From a bacterium SCSIO 12827 (lineage in GTDB: Bacteria > Pseudomonadota > Alphaproteobacteria > Rhodospirillales > Casp-alpha2), in the NCBI GenBank assembly GCA_024397995.1, contig CP073746.1, positions 3,222,001 through 3,286,000 of the forward strand: a stretch of DNA of 64,000 nucleotides, in the 5' to 3' direction. This document shows, piece after piece, positions 9,269-18,734 of this stretch (position 1 is its first letter; the number at the start of each line of letters is the position of its first letter). Under the pieces are notes generated by a model. The model saw only the letters and a list, made by a program, of their open reading frames with translations. It was not told the DNA's origin and did no database searches. The translations under genes were made by a program, and so were the position numbers.

Positions 9269-10540
9269 TCAGGCCGCGTTTTGGGCGAGCGCCGTGTGAT
9301 TCAGCGCCACGTCGAAGATGTCGAAATTGCGGAGCCGCCGGTTGTTGTCGACGGAGGCCGTGCGGGTCACGATCAAGGGGACTTTCTGTTCCGTCACCCC
9401 GCCGTGGGAGCGCAAGGGCTCCTTCAGTTGGCTGAGGTCGTGACGATCGGACGAGGTGCCCAGAACCTTGGCTTTGTCGGACACCACGATCAGGTCGCCC
9501 AGGCGGTCTTCCGGCAGTTCGAACTCGGCGCAGCCGTGTTTCTTGTCGTAGACCTTCTGCACGCCGGAAACCGCGGCCAGCTTGGAGATGACGGTGGATG
9601 TATCCGCGTCCGGCGGCAGGTAGACGGTGGCGAAGGAGCCCAAGGCCCCGTGGTGCACGACATAGGGGTCGGTAATCGGCAGGATCACCCGCGCCTTGCC
9701 CGCCCCCAGGATACCGTCGAGCACTTCCTGCAGATAAATCACGTCGGGCTGGCCGTCGCTGCCGAACTTGGCGTTCATGCCATGGTCGGCGGTCATCGCC
9801 AACACGGCGCCGAGCGCATCCAACTTGGCCCAATAACCGTCCATCATGGCGTAGAAGGCATTGGCCACCGGCGTGCCGGGGGCGTGCTTGTGCTGGATGT
9901 AATCCGTTGTCGACAGATACATGATATCGGGGCGCATGGTTTCCATCAGCTTGACGCCCGCATCGAAGATGAATTCGGACAGGTCCGCCGAATAGACATC
10001 CGGGATCGGCCGCCCGACCAGGGCTTGCGCGTTGTCGATGCCGTTTTCGGCCTTATTGGTCTGGTCCGCCTTTTCCGACGAGAACGACACGGCGCGGCCC
10101 GAGGTAAAGTCGAGGCCATGACCCAACAGGCGGCGCAGCTTGTCCTTGGCGGTGACGATGGCGATCTTGGCGCCGGCGTCGTGGAAGGCCTTGAAGATGG
10201 TATCCGTGCGCAGGAACTTGGGATCGTTCATCATCACTTCCTCGCCCGTGTCCGGATCGAGGAAGAAGTTGCCGGAAATGCCGTGCACCTTGGGCGGCAC
10301 GCCGGTGACGATCGACAGGTTGTTGGGGTTGGTGAAGCTGGGCACCACACATTCGGCGCGCAGGTCGGACCCACCCTTCAGCGCCTTTTCCAGGAACGGC
10401 ATGTGCCCGCCGGCGATGGCCTGTTCGATGTAATCAGGCTCCGATCCGTCGATGCAGACGACCACCAGGGGCTGGCTGGGCCAGGCATAGGTACGGCTGT
10501 TGACGGAAACGCTCTGAGGATGGGATGGGGTCTGGTCCAT
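9269..10540 (-). CDS. phnA: Phosphonoacetate hydrolase
   Basis: A 423-residue alkaline-phosphatase-superfamily enzyme that hydrolyses the C-P bond of phosphonoacetate to acetate and phosphate using two zinc ions. The expected residues are visible: Asp31 in [11 protein letters not shown], nucleophile Thr70 in [14 protein letters not shown], the [10 protein letters not shown] metal motif, the MTADHGMN pair and a late SHGG histidine. It opens the phnA-phnY operon; the regulon motif begins 81 nt upstream. Two starts are possible: ATG 10540 with AAGGTGAG upstream, or the in-frame GTG at 10552. This is the phosphorus-releasing step of the pathway. Confidence 0.95.
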   Translation of the reverse strand: MDQTPSHPQSVSVNSRTYAWPSQPLVVVCIDGSEPDYIEQAIAGGHMPFLEKALKGGSDLRAECVVPSFTNPNNLSIVTGVPPKVHGISGNFFLDPDTGEEVMMNDPKFLRTDTIFKAFHDAGAKIAIVTAKDKLRRLLGHGLDFTSGRAVSFSSEKADQTNKAENGIDNAQALVGRPIPDVYSADLSEFIFDAGVKLMETMRPDIMYLSTTDYIQHKHAPGTPVANAFYAMMDGYWAKLDALGAVLAMTADHGMNAKFGSDGQPDVIYLQEVLDGILGAGKARVILPITDPYVVHHGALGSFATVYLPPDADTSTVISKLAAVSGVQKVYDKKHGCAEFELPEDRLGDLIVVSDKAKVLGTSSDRHDLSQLKEPLRSHGGVTEQKVPLIVTRTASVDNNRRLRNFDIFDVALNHTALAQNAA

Positions 10541-10620
10541 GATGCTGCTCACCTTTGAAATCGTCCGGCACGCGGGGACGTGCCCTGGTTTCGGGAATTC
10601 TCGTGACCAGCCAAGGATAT

Positions 10621-10652
10621 GTCAAATCGCTAATAACTATGTGATTGATAGG
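10621..10652. promoter_or_regulatory. Phosphonate-regulon motif, copy A (phnA-phnY promoter)
   Basis: The copy reads GTCAAATCGCTAAT, then AT at motif positions 19-20 and 28-29 and G at position 31. It lies in the 183-bp gap between phnA and the upstream FAD/folate gene. On the minus strand its edge forms a -35 TTGACA (10620-10625), followed after 17 nt by GAGAAT (10597-10602). The site therefore overlaps a likely promoter for phnA, as expected of a LysR-type activator. Confidence 0.7.
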
Positions 10653-10723
10653 TTAAATCAATATGACGACACGCCCGGCCCGGGCCTGGGTCAGGCATCG
10701 ACTTGACGCATTAACCTGGGAAA

Positions 10724-13177
10724 TCAGCCGCGCAGGCGAGATGACGCGGGATCGTAGAGAGGCTTGAGCGACGCCTGTGCCGGATACCGCACCCCGGCGA
10801 TCTCAATCTCGTAGGCATGGTCGTCGATCCCCGTCTGGCCGCTGTCCGGTACGCTCACATAGCCCATGCCGACAGCACCACCCAACGTATGGCCGTATAT
10901 GCCGGAGGTCACTTTGCCGACGATCTCCCCGTCCCGCCAAATCGGCTCGTTGTGATAGAGCAGCGGATCGGGATCACGGACCAGGAACTGCAGCAAGCGG
11001 CGCGTGCTCCCCGCCTCCCGCTGCTTCAGCAGCGCCTCGCGGCCGATGAAGCCTCCGGGTTTGTCCCAGGCGACGGCGAAACCGAGACCGGCCTCAAGCA
11101 CAGTGTCCTCATCGGAAATGTCATGACCCCAATGGCGGTAGGCCTTTTCGATGCGCAGGGAATTCATGGCATGCATGCCCGCGTGGACCAGGCCAAAGTC
11201 CCGGCCCGCCGCGGTGACGGCTTCATAGACATGGGCCGCGAATTCGGTCGGCACCATGATTTCCCAGCCCAGTTCGCCCGCATAGGAAATACGGGTCATG
11301 CGCGCCATCGCCATCGCGAATTCAACCTCGCGGCTGGCACCGAAGGGAAAGGCGTCGTTGGCGAGGTTTTCCGGCGTCAGCACCGCCAACAGATCACGAG
11401 ATTTGGGCCCGGCGACGCCGATCACCGCATGGCCCGAGGTCACGTCGGTGACGGTGCAGCGCTCATGAGCCTGCACATGGCCCTTGAGCCAATGAAAATC
11501 GCGCACCTGACAGGCACCGGAGGTGACGACCAGGAAGGCATCCTCGGTAAGGCGCGTCACGGTCAGGTCAGCCTCGATCCCGCCCCGGTCGTTCAGCCAT
11601 TGGGTATAGACGGCGCGGCCCGCGCCGCCCGCGACGTCGTTGGCCGACACCCGCCCCAGAACCTTGGCCGCGTCCGGGCCCTCAACCCGGAACTTGGCGA
11701 AAGACGTCAGATCGAACAGGGCGACACCTTCCCGCGCCGCGCGGTGCTCGCCAGCGGAGGCATCGAACCAGTTCTGGCGGCCGTAGCTGTATTCGTATTT
11801 GGGCTCCGTCCCTTCCGGCGCGAACCAGTTGGCGCGCTCCCACCCGGCGCTTTCGCCGAAGCAGGCATTGGCCGCCTTCAGGTGTTCGTGGAGCGGCGAG
11901 CGGCGCAGGCCGCGCCCCGTCGTGTACTGCTGGAACGGCCAATGGGTGGCGTAGAGCAACCCTAAGCTTTCCGACACCCGATCGCGCAGATAGGCCCGGT
12001 TGGCCTGGAACGGCATTTGGCGTCGGATGTCGACTTCCCACAGATCCATGGGGGCATGACCCGACTTGATCCAGTCCGCGACCACGCGGCCGATGCCGCC
12101 CGCCGACTGGATGCCGATGGAATTCAGCCCCGCCGCGATCATCAGGCCGTCCAAGCCCGGGGCGGGGCCCAGGTTGTAGCGGACATCCGGCGTGAAGCTT
12201 TCCGGGCCGTTGAAGAAAGTCTGGATACCGGCATTTTCCAACGCCGGCAGGCGCGCCATGGCGGCTTCCAAAATCGGCTCGAAATGATCGAAATCGTCAG
12301 GCAGTTGATCGAATTCGAAGTCGTCGGGAATACCGTCCATGCCCCAGGGCTTGGCCTTGGGCTCGAACGCGCCGATCAGCATCTTGCCGGCGTCTTCCTT
12401 GTAATAGGCGCATTCGTCGTAAACCCGCAGCACCGGCAGGTCCGGCGTCATGCCCTCGAAGGGTTCGGTGACGATGTAGAAATGCTCACACGCATGCAGC
12501 GGCAAGGTCACGCCGACCTTTGCCGCCATGTCACGGCCCCACATGCCCGTAGCCAGAACGACCCAGCGGGCGTGGACCTCGCCCGCCTCTGTCCGCACGC
12601 CGACGGCGCGGCCGTTCTCGACGATGATGTCATCGACCTTGGTGTCCTCGAACAGACGGGCACCGCCCATGCGCGCCCCCTTGGCCAGGGCCAGGGTGAT
12701 GTCGGCCGGATTGCCCTGCCCGTCCGACGGAATCCAGGTGCCGCCCAGGACATCGCCGGTTTCCACCAGGGGATGACGTTCCTTGACCTCTGCCGGCGAA
12801 ATGATGTCGACCTGCAGGCCGAATACCTTGGCCATGGAGGCATTGCGGCGGAATTCCTCCATCCGCCCTTCGTGGAGTGCCACGGAGACGGATCCGTTCT
12901 GCTTCAGGCCCGTGGCCTGGCCGGTCTCGCCCTCCAGCTCGCGGTAAAGCTCTGCCGTGTATTTGGCCAGCCGCGTCATGTTGGCGCTACCGCGCAACTG
13001 TCCGATCAGCCCGGCCGCATGCCAGGTGGTGCCGGAGGTCAGCTTGCGCCGCTCCAGCAGCACCACGTCGGTGATGCCGATTTTGGTCAGATGATAAGCG
13101 ATGGAACAGCCGATGACCCCGCCGCCGATGACGACGACCTCACAGGTCGCGGGTGGCATCTTGGCGGCGTCGGTCAC
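10724..13177 (-). CDS. FAD-dependent amine dehydrogenase fused to a folate-binding GcvT-like domain (dimethylglycine/sarcosine dehydrogenase type)
   Basis: An 817-residue two-part enzyme. Residues about 12-365 form an FAD oxidoreductase (DAO) domain with VVVIGGGVIGCSIAYHL and TTWHAAGLIGQ; His53 in that motif corresponds to the histidine that binds FAD covalently in dimethylglycine dehydrogenase. A short linker domain follows, then aminomethyltransferase GcvT N- and C-domains (about 420-805) that bind tetrahydrofolate and capture the one-carbon unit. Such proteins oxidise N-methyl groups. The gene starts (GTG) 9 nt after phnW and so is cotranscribed with it. I infer that it demethylates N-methylated AEP or a related aminophosphonate. 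FAD oxidases acting on N-methyl-AEP are known from AEP clusters, but I do not recall this folate-fused form there. An ordinary glycine-betaine-route enzyme is the alternative. Confidence 0.85.
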   Translation of the reverse strand: MTDAAKMPPATCEVVVIGGGVIGCSIAYHLTKIGITDVVLLERRKLTSGTTWHAAGLIGQLRGSANMTRLAKYTAELYRELEGETGQATGLKQNGSVSVALHEGRMEEFRRNASMAKVFGLQVDIISPAEVKERHPLVETGDVLGGTWIPSDGQGNPADITLALAKGARMGGARLFEDTKVDDIIVENGRAVGVRTEAGEVHARWVVLATGMWGRDMAAKVGVTLPLHACEHFYIVTEPFEGMTPDLPVLRVYDECAYYKEDAGKMLIGAFEPKAKPWGMDGIPDDFEFDQLPDDFDHFEPILEAAMARLPALENAGIQTFFNGPESFTPDVRYNLGPAPGLDGLMIAAGLNSIGIQSAGGIGRVVADWIKSGHAPMDLWEVDIRRQMPFQANRAYLRDRVSESLGLLYATHWPFQQYTTGRGLRRSPLHEHLKAANACFGESAGWERANWFAPEGTEPKYEYSYGRQNWFDASAGEHRAAREGVALFDLTSFAKFRVEGPDAAKVLGRVSANDVAGGAGRAVYTQWLNDRGGIEADLTVTRLTEDAFLVVTSGACQVRDFHWLKGHVQAHERCTVTDVTSGHAVIGVAGPKSRDLLAVLTPENLANDAFPFGASREVEFAMAMARMTRISYAGELGWEIMVPTEFAAHVYEAVTAAGRDFGLVHAGMHAMNSLRIEKAYRHWGHDISDEDTVLEAGLGFAVAWDKPGGFIGREALLKQREAGSTRRLLQFLVRDPDPLLYHNEPIWRDGEIVGKVTSGIYGHTLGGAVGMGYVSVPDSGQTGIDDHAYEIEIAGVRYPAQASLKPLYDPASSRLRG

Positions 13178-13186
13178 CGATGCGGC

Positions 13187-14320
13187 CTATTCGGCGGCCT
13201 GAGGGGCGCCTGTCTTGACCCCCATTTCGGCCAGCACTTCCGACATGGCCTTGAGCGCCGCCTTCATCTCGGCCGCCCCCAAATGCCCGATGCAGCCGAC
13301 GCGGAAGCTGGGCGCCACGGTCAGCTTGCCGGGATAAAGCACGAAGCCCCTGTCCTTGACCTTGTCGTAGAACACCTGGAAATCGAAGTTCGGGGCCGAC
13401 GGCATATGGAAGGTGACGATGATCGGCGCCTGCAAGCCCTGGGGCAGCAGGGTTTGGAAGCCCAGTTCGGCCATGCCGTCGATCAGAATTTTGCAGTTGT
13501 TGGAATAGCGCTTGAAGCGGCCCGGCTGACCGCCCTCGGCCTCGAACTGCTCAATTGCCTTGGCGAAGGCGAAGATGACATGGGTCGGCGGGGTGAAGCG
13601 CCACTGACCGTTGGCCTCCATCGCCTTCCACTGGTCGTAGAGGTCAAGCGCCAGGGAATGAGAATTGCCTTCGCAGGCTTCCAACACCGTCTTGCGGATC
13701 AGGGCGAAGCCCATGCCGGGCACGCCTTCCAGGCATTTGTTAGACGACGCCATGACGGCGTCGAAGGGCACCTTGGCGAGATCCAGTTCGATCGCGCCGA
13801 ACGCGCTCATGGCATCGATGATCAGCGAACGGCCGGCGTCCTTCACCACATGAGCGATGTCGGCGATGGGGTTGAGAATGCCCGAGGTGGTTTCGCAATG
13901 AACGACCAGGACATGGGTGATGGCGGTGTCAGCGGCCAATTTGGCGGCCAGGGCGGCGGCGTCCGGCGGCACGTCCTCGGCGGTTTCGGAAATCTCGAAC
14001 GGACGCCCCGCGTATTCCAAAATCTTGCCCATGCGCTTGCCGTAGGCGCCGTTGGCCAGGATCAGCGCCTTGCCGGTCTTGGGGATCAGGGTGCAGAGCG
14101 CCGCCTCGACCACGAAGGTGCCGGAACCCTGCAGGGGCACGCAGACATGGGTCGCGGCGGCATTGGCGATTTCCAAAAGCTTGCGGCGCACGGCGGCATT
14201 GGCGTCGATGAAGGCCTGATCGCGCGAGCCCCAATCGTGGCGCATGGCGTCGCGGGTTTCGGCGGCCGTGGTCAGCGGGCCGGGCGTGAGGAGAAGAGGG
14301 TCACCGGGTGTCAACGTCAT
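13187..14320 (-). CDS. phnW: 2-aminoethylphosphonate:pyruvate transaminase
   Basis: A 377-residue fold-type I PLP enzyme that transfers the amino group of AEP to pyruvate, giving phosphonoacetaldehyde and alanine. Lys195 in MASSNKCLEGVPG binds PLP. LLTPGPLTT at the start, QGSGTF near residue 65 and TTSGILNP near residue 145 are the family motifs. It begins the phnW-FAD/folate operon; the ATG at 14320 follows a promoter region carrying the regulon motif 91 nt upstream. It supplies substrate to PhnY and PhnA, encoded in the next operon down the same strand. Confidence 0.94.
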   Translation of the reverse strand: MTLTPGDPLLLTPGPLTTAAETRDAMRHDWGSRDQAFIDANAAVRRKLLEIANAAATHVCVPLQGSGTFVVEAALCTLIPKTGKALILANGAYGKRMGKILEYAGRPFEISETAEDVPPDAAALAAKLAADTAITHVLVVHCETTSGILNPIADIAHVVKDAGRSLIIDAMSAFGAIELDLAKVPFDAVMASSNKCLEGVPGMGFALIRKTVLEACEGNSHSLALDLYDQWKAMEANGQWRFTPPTHVIFAFAKAIEQFEAEGGQPGRFKRYSNNCKILIDGMAELGFQTLLPQGLQAPIIVTFHMPSAPNFDFQVFYDKVKDRGFVLYPGKLTVAPSFRVGCIGHLGAAEMKAALKAMSEVLAEMGVKTGAPQAAE

Positions 14321-14410
14321 GGTTGGGCCTTTCCAACTTTGTCATTAGGGCCGCGGCCGGGCCGTTCGGGCAGCCGGTCGCGCGGAGTTTCGGGCGGGAT
14401 GGGTCAATTC

Positions 14411-14442
14411 GTCAAATCGTTAATTTGGATATCATCCATAGA
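14411..14442. promoter_or_regulatory. Phosphonate-regulon motif, copy B (phnW promoter)
   Basis: This copy has the exact 14-mer GTCAAATCGTTAAT, with AT at motif positions 19-20 and 28-29, A at 30 and G at 31. It also contains the short palindrome CAAAT-CGTTA-ATTTG. It lies between the importer permease gene (ends at 14479) and phnW (starts at 14320), in the same orientation relative to the leftward gene as copies A and D. Confidence 0.7.
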
Positions 14443-14478
14443 CCTGAGCGATGAAATGCCTGCGGGCGGATTGCCCGC

Positions 14479-16182
14479 TCAGCGCTTTCGCCAAGCCTGG
14501 GTGCGCGAGAGAATACCGCGTGTCAGTCCCGCATGCACCAGCCGAACCGCCGCCGCCGTGCCGACGATCATCATGCCCATGGCGGCGGCCGGCGCGACAT
14601 CGCCGGCATCGTCCATGTTGAGAATCGCGACCGAGGCCAGGGCCGTGTCCGGCGAATAGAGGAACACCACCGCTGAGACGGTCGTCATGGCGTTGACAAA
14701 CAGATACATGGAGATGTCCAGGATCGCCGGCATGCAGACCGGCACGGTGATGCGGAAGAAGGTCTTGTAGAACGGCACCTTGAGCGACTGCGACACGCTT
14801 TCGAATTCGCCGTCCAATTGCTTCAGCGCCGTCGCCGCCGTCAGATGCGCGACCGTATAGAAATGGGTGACCGTGCAGATCACCAGGATCGGCATGGTGT
14901 GATAGAGAAAGCCCAGCGGGTTGTTCGGCGCGTTGAAGAAAAACACATAGGCCAGACCCAGCACCAGCCCCGGCACCGCCATGGGAATCATGCACAACAG
15001 CTGCATGGCGGCGCGGCCGGAATGGAAGCCTTTGCTTTTTTCCACCAGATAGGCACCGGTGAACACCATCGCCGTTCCGATCACCGCGGTCCAGGCCGCC
15101 AGTTCGATGGAATTCCAATAAGCATCCCAACTGCCGCCGTCCATCAGGTCGAAGTTGTAATGCTTGAGCGACAGGGTCAGGTCATAGGGCCAGAACTTGG
15201 CGAAGGAGGCGAAGCAGGCCATGCCCAGGATCGACACCATGATCAGGCCGATCAGGCAGCAGAAGATCAGCATGCCCGTATCAATGACCGTGTTTTTCTT
15301 GGGCTGATACGGCACCGCGCGGGCCGACAGCAGGGCGACCTGGCGGCGCTGCACGATGCGGTCGGCGGCAAAAGCGAACAGGGCCGGCAACAGCAGGACC
15401 ATGGAAACCACCGCCCCCATTTCGAAATCCTGACGCCCGACCACCTGCTTGTAGATGTCGGTGGCCAGCACGTTGTACTTGCCGCCGACGACCTTGGGCA
15501 CGCCGAAGTCGGTGATGACCAGGGTGAAGCAGACGAAGAAGGCCGAGACCACGCCGTAGCGCACGCTGGGCAGGGTCACCGTGAAGAAGGTCTTGATCCT
15601 GGAAGCACCCAGCGCGTCCGACGCCTCATACAGGCGCGCATCCGAATTGGCCATGGCGATCAGCATGATCGTCAGCACATGGGGGAACACATAGAAGCAT
15701 TCGCCCATGACGATGCCGATGGGGCCGTAGATTTCGTAGCCGAACAGCCAGTCCTTGATGATGCCCTGGTTGCCGAACAGATAGACCAACGCGATCGCCG
15801 GCAGCAGCGACGGCATGAGGATCGGCAGCAGCGCCACGCCCTTGAACAGCGACTTGAACGGGATGCAGGTGCGGGTCAGGGCATAGGCATAGATGAAGGC
15901 CAGCGTGACCACGATGACGCAGCAGATCAGCGTCACCGTCAGGCTGTTCTCGATCGACCAGAACAGGGCCGGGGTGGAAAAGAAATTGACGTAGTTGGCC
16001 AGCCCGACGAACAGGCCGTCGGCGTTCTTGAAGCTTTTCGACAGGATCGCGTAAAGCGGCAGCAGGATCGAGACGGTGAGGTACAGCGCGATGCCGACCA
16101 GCACCGCGCGCATGATCCAGTCTTCGCTGCTGACCTTGGGCGTGATCTTGGGCGCTTCGGCGACGACGGCGGCCTCCCGCAT
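14479..16182 (-). CDS. AEP ABC transporter permease, two fused permease domains (PhnU/PhnV type)
   Basis: A 567-residue inner-membrane protein in which two permease domains are joined in one chain with about 12 membrane segments. EAA-type loops appear in both halves: EASDALGASRIKTFFTVTLPS (about 185-205) and SVSQSLKVPFYKTFFRITVP (about 450-470). The fused form is typical of iron(III)- and AEP-type importers. It ends a three-gene operon of binding protein, ATPase and permease, with only 3 nt to the ATPase gene, and sits next to phnW. The AEP assignment therefore rests on gene order plus family. Confidence 0.9.
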   Translation of the reverse strand: MREAAVVAEAPKITPKVSSEDWIMRAVLVGIALYLTVSILLPLYAILSKSFKNADGLFVGLANYVNFFSTPALFWSIENSLTVTLICCVIVVTLAFIYAYALTRTCIPFKSLFKGVALLPILMPSLLPAIALVYLFGNQGIIKDWLFGYEIYGPIGIVMGECFYVFPHVLTIMLIAMANSDARLYEASDALGASRIKTFFTVTLPSVRYGVVSAFFVCFTLVITDFGVPKVVGGKYNVLATDIYKQVVGRQDFEMGAVVSMVLLLPALFAFAADRIVQRRQVALLSARAVPYQPKKNTVIDTGMLIFCCLIGLIMVSILGMACFASFAKFWPYDLTLSLKHYNFDLMDGGSWDAYWNSIELAAWTAVIGTAMVFTGAYLVEKSKGFHSGRAAMQLLCMIPMAVPGLVLGLAYVFFFNAPNNPLGFLYHTMPILVICTVTHFYTVAHLTAATALKQLDGEFESVSQSLKVPFYKTFFRITVPVCMPAILDISMYLFVNAMTTVSAVVFLYSPDTALASVAILNMDDAGDVAPAAAMGMMIVGTAAAVRLVHAGLTRGILSRTQAWRKR

Positions 16183-16185
16183 GGC

Positions 16186-17301
16186 TCAGCCTCCGCCCAC
16201 GGGGCGGTAGATGCGCACGAATTCGGGCGGCAGGGCCGCCTGCACGGCCATGCCCTCGCGGATGCCCAGGTCGCGGGCGCGGCCCGCCGACAGGTCGATC
16301 ATGAAATCGATGTCCTTGCCGAAGGTCTGCCCCGCACCGTTGACCGGCATCACGTGGCAGCGATGGAAGGAGCCCAGGAATTCAACGTCGGTGATGGTCA
16401 CCGGAATACCCGCGCCGCCGCCGTCGGTCGACACCTGCACGTCCTCGGGCCGGATGCAGACCGTGACCATGTCGCCGGGGTTGAGCCCGTCCAGGGCCGC
16501 ACCGCAGTCGATGGCGACACCGGCGACGGAGACCCGCCCGCCGGCCTGAACCTCGCCGTCGACGAAATTGGTCGTGCCGATGAAATCAGCGACGAAGGGC
16601 GAGGCCGGGTCGGCGTAAATATCCTCGGGCGAGCCGACCTGTTCGATCACGCCGTGATTCATCACCACGATGCGGTCGGCCATGGCCAGCGCCTCTTCCT
16701 GATCGTGGGTCACCATGATGGTGGTGATGCCGATCTTTTCCTGCAGTTCCTTGATCTCGTGGCGCAGGTGAACGCGCACCTTGGCGTCGAGCGCCGACAG
16801 CGGTTCATCCAAAAGCAACAGGCCCGGCGAGGTCGCGAGTGCCCGGGCCAGGGCCACGCGCTGCTGCTGGCCGCCCGACAGCTGCGACGGATATTTGGTT
16901 GCATGGTCGCGCAGGCCGACGAGGTCCAGAAGGTCGGACACCCGGGCCACGATATCGGCCTTCGGCATGTTCCGGTTTTCCAGGCCATAGCCGATGTTGC
17001 GGGTCACGCTCAGGTTCGGGAACAGGGCATAGGACTGGAATACGATGCCGAAATCGCGTTCGTTGGGCGGCAGCGCGGAAATGTCGCGGCCGGCCTGTTC
17101 GACCGTGCCCATGGTCTGAATGTCCAGGCCCGCGATGGCGCGCAGCAGGGTCGTCTTGCCGCAACCGGACGGCCCCAGGAAACAGACGAATTCACCCTCG
17201 CTGACGTCCAGCGACACGTTCTTCAGCGCCGTGAACTCGCCGAATTTCTTGGTCAGGTTACGGACCCGAAGATAGGCCTCGCCGTTATTGTCGTTCGCCA
17301 T
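16186..17301 (-). CDS. AEP ABC transporter ATP-binding protein (PhnT type)
   Basis: A 371-residue ATPase with Walker A LGPSGCGKTT (about 42-51), Q-loop VFQSYALFPNL, signature LSGGQQQR (about 140-147), Walker B LLLDEPLSALD, and a C-terminal TOBE-like domain (about 285-365). I chose the ATG at 17301 (MANDNNGEAYLRVRNL) because GGAGGGCAGG directly precedes it; the frame is open about 29 codons further upstream with no ribosome site. It drives import of AEP through the adjacent fused permease. A hairpin between this gene and the binding-protein gene probably lowers its expression relative to the latter. Confidence 0.92.
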   Translation of the reverse strand: MANDNNGEAYLRVRNLTKKFGEFTALKNVSLDVSEGEFVCFLGPSGCGKTTLLRAIAGLDIQTMGTVEQAGRDISALPPNERDFGIVFQSYALFPNLSVTRNIGYGLENRNMPKADIVARVSDLLDLVGLRDHATKYPSQLSGGQQQRVALARALATSPGLLLLDEPLSALDAKVRVHLRHEIKELQEKIGITTIMVTHDQEEALAMADRIVVMNHGVIEQVGSPEDIYADPASPFVADFIGTTNFVDGEVQAGGRVSVAGVAIDCGAALDGLNPGDMVTVCIRPEDVQVSTDGGGAGIPVTITDVEFLGSFHRCHVMPVNGAGQTFGKDIDFMIDLSAGRARDLGIREGMAVQAALPPEFVRIYRPVGGG

Positions 17302-17371
17302 CCCTGCCCTCCATGGCTGAATTCTATCAGACCGCGGCCCGCGGGCACACGGCCTCAAAGATGCTGAAATA

Positions 17372-17408
17372 GCAAGCCCCGGCCCCATACGCGGGAGCCG
17401 GGGCTTGC
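17372..17408 (-). terminator. Intergenic hairpin between binding-protein and ATPase genes
   Basis: The arms GCAAGCCCCGGC and GCCGGGGCTTGC form a 12-bp stem around a 13-nt loop. On the minus strand it lies 32 nt after the binding-protein stop and is followed only by TATTTC, so it is a weak terminator or a 3'-end protector. Such hairpins often let the binding protein be made in excess over the membrane parts. Confidence 0.6.
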
Positions 17409-17439
17409 CGTTCAGATCAGTCGAGAAAAGATAACCTTA

Positions 17440-18480
17440 CTACTTCGGCTCGGACTTTCCGTCGTAGCGCTTGCGCCACTCGTCCAGGATGCGGATGCGG
17501 TTGGCGGCCGCCCACTTGAAGTCGTTCTTGATCATCTTGTCTTCGATGCCGACGGGGAAGTTCTTCACGGGCTTGGCGACGCCGGGCATGGCGACGACCG
17601 CGTATTCCTCGTTGTAGATTTCCTGCGCCGTCTTGGACACGGACCAGTCGGCCAGCGCCTGGGCGGCCTTCAGGTTCTTGGTGTTCTTGACGATGCCGAA
17701 GGATTCCAGATCCCAGCCCACGCCTTCGGACGGCGCGATGACTTCGAGCGGCGCCCCTTCGTTCTTGGACTTGGCCCCCCGATAGGCGAAGGAAATGCCG
17801 ATGGCGATTTCACCCTTGGCCGCCAGCTTGCAGGGCTTGGAGCCCGAATGCGTGTAGCGCGCGATGTTTTCGTGCAGGGCATCCATGTACTTCCAGGCCT
17901 TTTCCTCGCCCTGGATCTGGATCCACGACGACACGTCGAGGAAGCCCGTGCCCGAAGAGTTCGGGTTCGGCATGATGACATGGCCCTTGTAGACCGGCTT
18001 GGTCAGGTCTTCCCAGGTCGCGGGGATCGGCAGCTTGTGCTTTTCGCCTTCGACCGTGTTGAAGCAGACCGACGCGATCCAGGCGCGCTGCCCGACCCAC
18101 AGCGGCGGGGTGTTGGTGGTGTCGTAATACTTCTTCGACAGCTTATCCAAGCCCTTGGGCGCATAGCCCTGGAAATAATCGTAATCGGCCAGCAGCAGCA
18201 GGCTGGTCGCCGCCACGCCCCAGACGATGTCCGCCTTGGGGTTTTCTTTCTCGGCCAGCAGCTTGGAGGTGATGATGCCCGTGGAATCGCGGACCCACTT
18301 GATGTTGACGTCCGGATTGTCTTTTTCGAAGGCGGTTTTGAACTTCTTCAGCTCATCCGCCTCGACCGCCGTGTAGACCAGAAGATCGGTCTTCGCCTTG
18401 GCGGGCGCGGCACCCAGGATGGCGGCCGTCGCCACCGTCGCCAGCCCCAAGCCGAGGCTGCTGAACCATGTTGATTTCAT
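17440..18480 (-). CDS. AEP ABC transporter periplasmic binding protein (PhnS type)
   Basis: A 346-residue precursor with a Sec signal peptide (MKSTWFSSLGLGLATVATAA, cleavage near residue 29 after AKA). The mature protein starts KTDLLVYTAVEADELKKFKTAFEK and belongs to the iron/AEP extracellular solute-binding family 1. The segments YHALP-like MPNPNSSGTGFLDVSSW and GVGWDLESFGIVKNTKN are characteristic. It is the first gene of the importer operon. It is divergent from the lysR gene across a 254-bp region holding motif copy C, 215 nt upstream of its start. Confidence 0.92.
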   Translation of the reverse strand: MKSTWFSSLGLGLATVATAAILGAAPAKAKTDLLVYTAVEADELKKFKTAFEKDNPDVNIKWVRDSTGIITSKLLAEKENPKADIVWGVAATSLLLLADYDYFQGYAPKGLDKLSKKYYDTTNTPPLWVGQRAWIASVCFNTVEGEKHKLPIPATWEDLTKPVYKGHVIMPNPNSSGTGFLDVSSWIQIQGEEKAWKYMDALHENIARYTHSGSKPCKLAAKGEIAIGISFAYRGAKSKNEGAPLEVIAPSEGVGWDLESFGIVKNTKNLKAAQALADWSVSKTAQEIYNEEYAVVAMPGVAKPVKNFPVGIEDKMIKNDFKWAAANRIRILDEWRKRYDGKSEPK

Positions 18481-18694
18481 CGAAATACTCCCTGTTTGAT
18501 CGCCGGATTATCAGGATGTGCTGTTACCGGCATGTGACAGTTTTAACCAATTCTGCGGTGACGTGACAGGATTTGTTCGGCACTGCACCAAATCCCCCTG
18601 GTGTCCGTGCCTTCGTCGGCGCCGACCCTGAACCCCGGGCAAATTCGCCGTTATGCGGGGTTCATGTAGACTCAATCGCATTGGGGAAATATAA

Positions 18695-18726
18695 GTCAAA
18701 TCGTCAGTTTATATAGATCGTATAGG
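18695..18726. promoter_or_regulatory. Phosphonate-regulon motif, copy C (lysR / importer divergent region)
   Basis: This copy reads GTCAAATCGTCAGT, with AT at motif positions 19-20, AT at 28-29 and AGG at 30-32. It ends 8 nt before the lysR start codon, so a bound regulator would cover the lysR promoter or ribosome site. It also faces the binding-protein gene 215 nt away. This fits autorepression plus divergent activation, the classic LysR arrangement. Confidence 0.68.
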
Positions 18727-18734
18727 CTTCATCT

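Noticed and set aside
6841-9435. Open frame of 864 codons on the plus strand
   Set aside because: It is antisense to the Na+/phosphate gene and phnY, shows no family features and changes composition midway. It is a shadow frame.
12017-14659. Very long open frame (880 codons) on the plus strand opposite the FAD/folate gene and phnW
   Set aside because: It lies antisense to two strongly supported genes, has low-complexity His/Gln/Arg-rich composition and no domain motifs. Long antisense frames are expected in GC-rich DNA with strong third-position bias.
14818-17367. Open frame of 849 codons on the plus strand across the importer genes
   Set aside because: It is the complement of the fused permease and ATPase, which have complete motif sets. 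Its sequence is rich in His, Gln and Arg without motifs.
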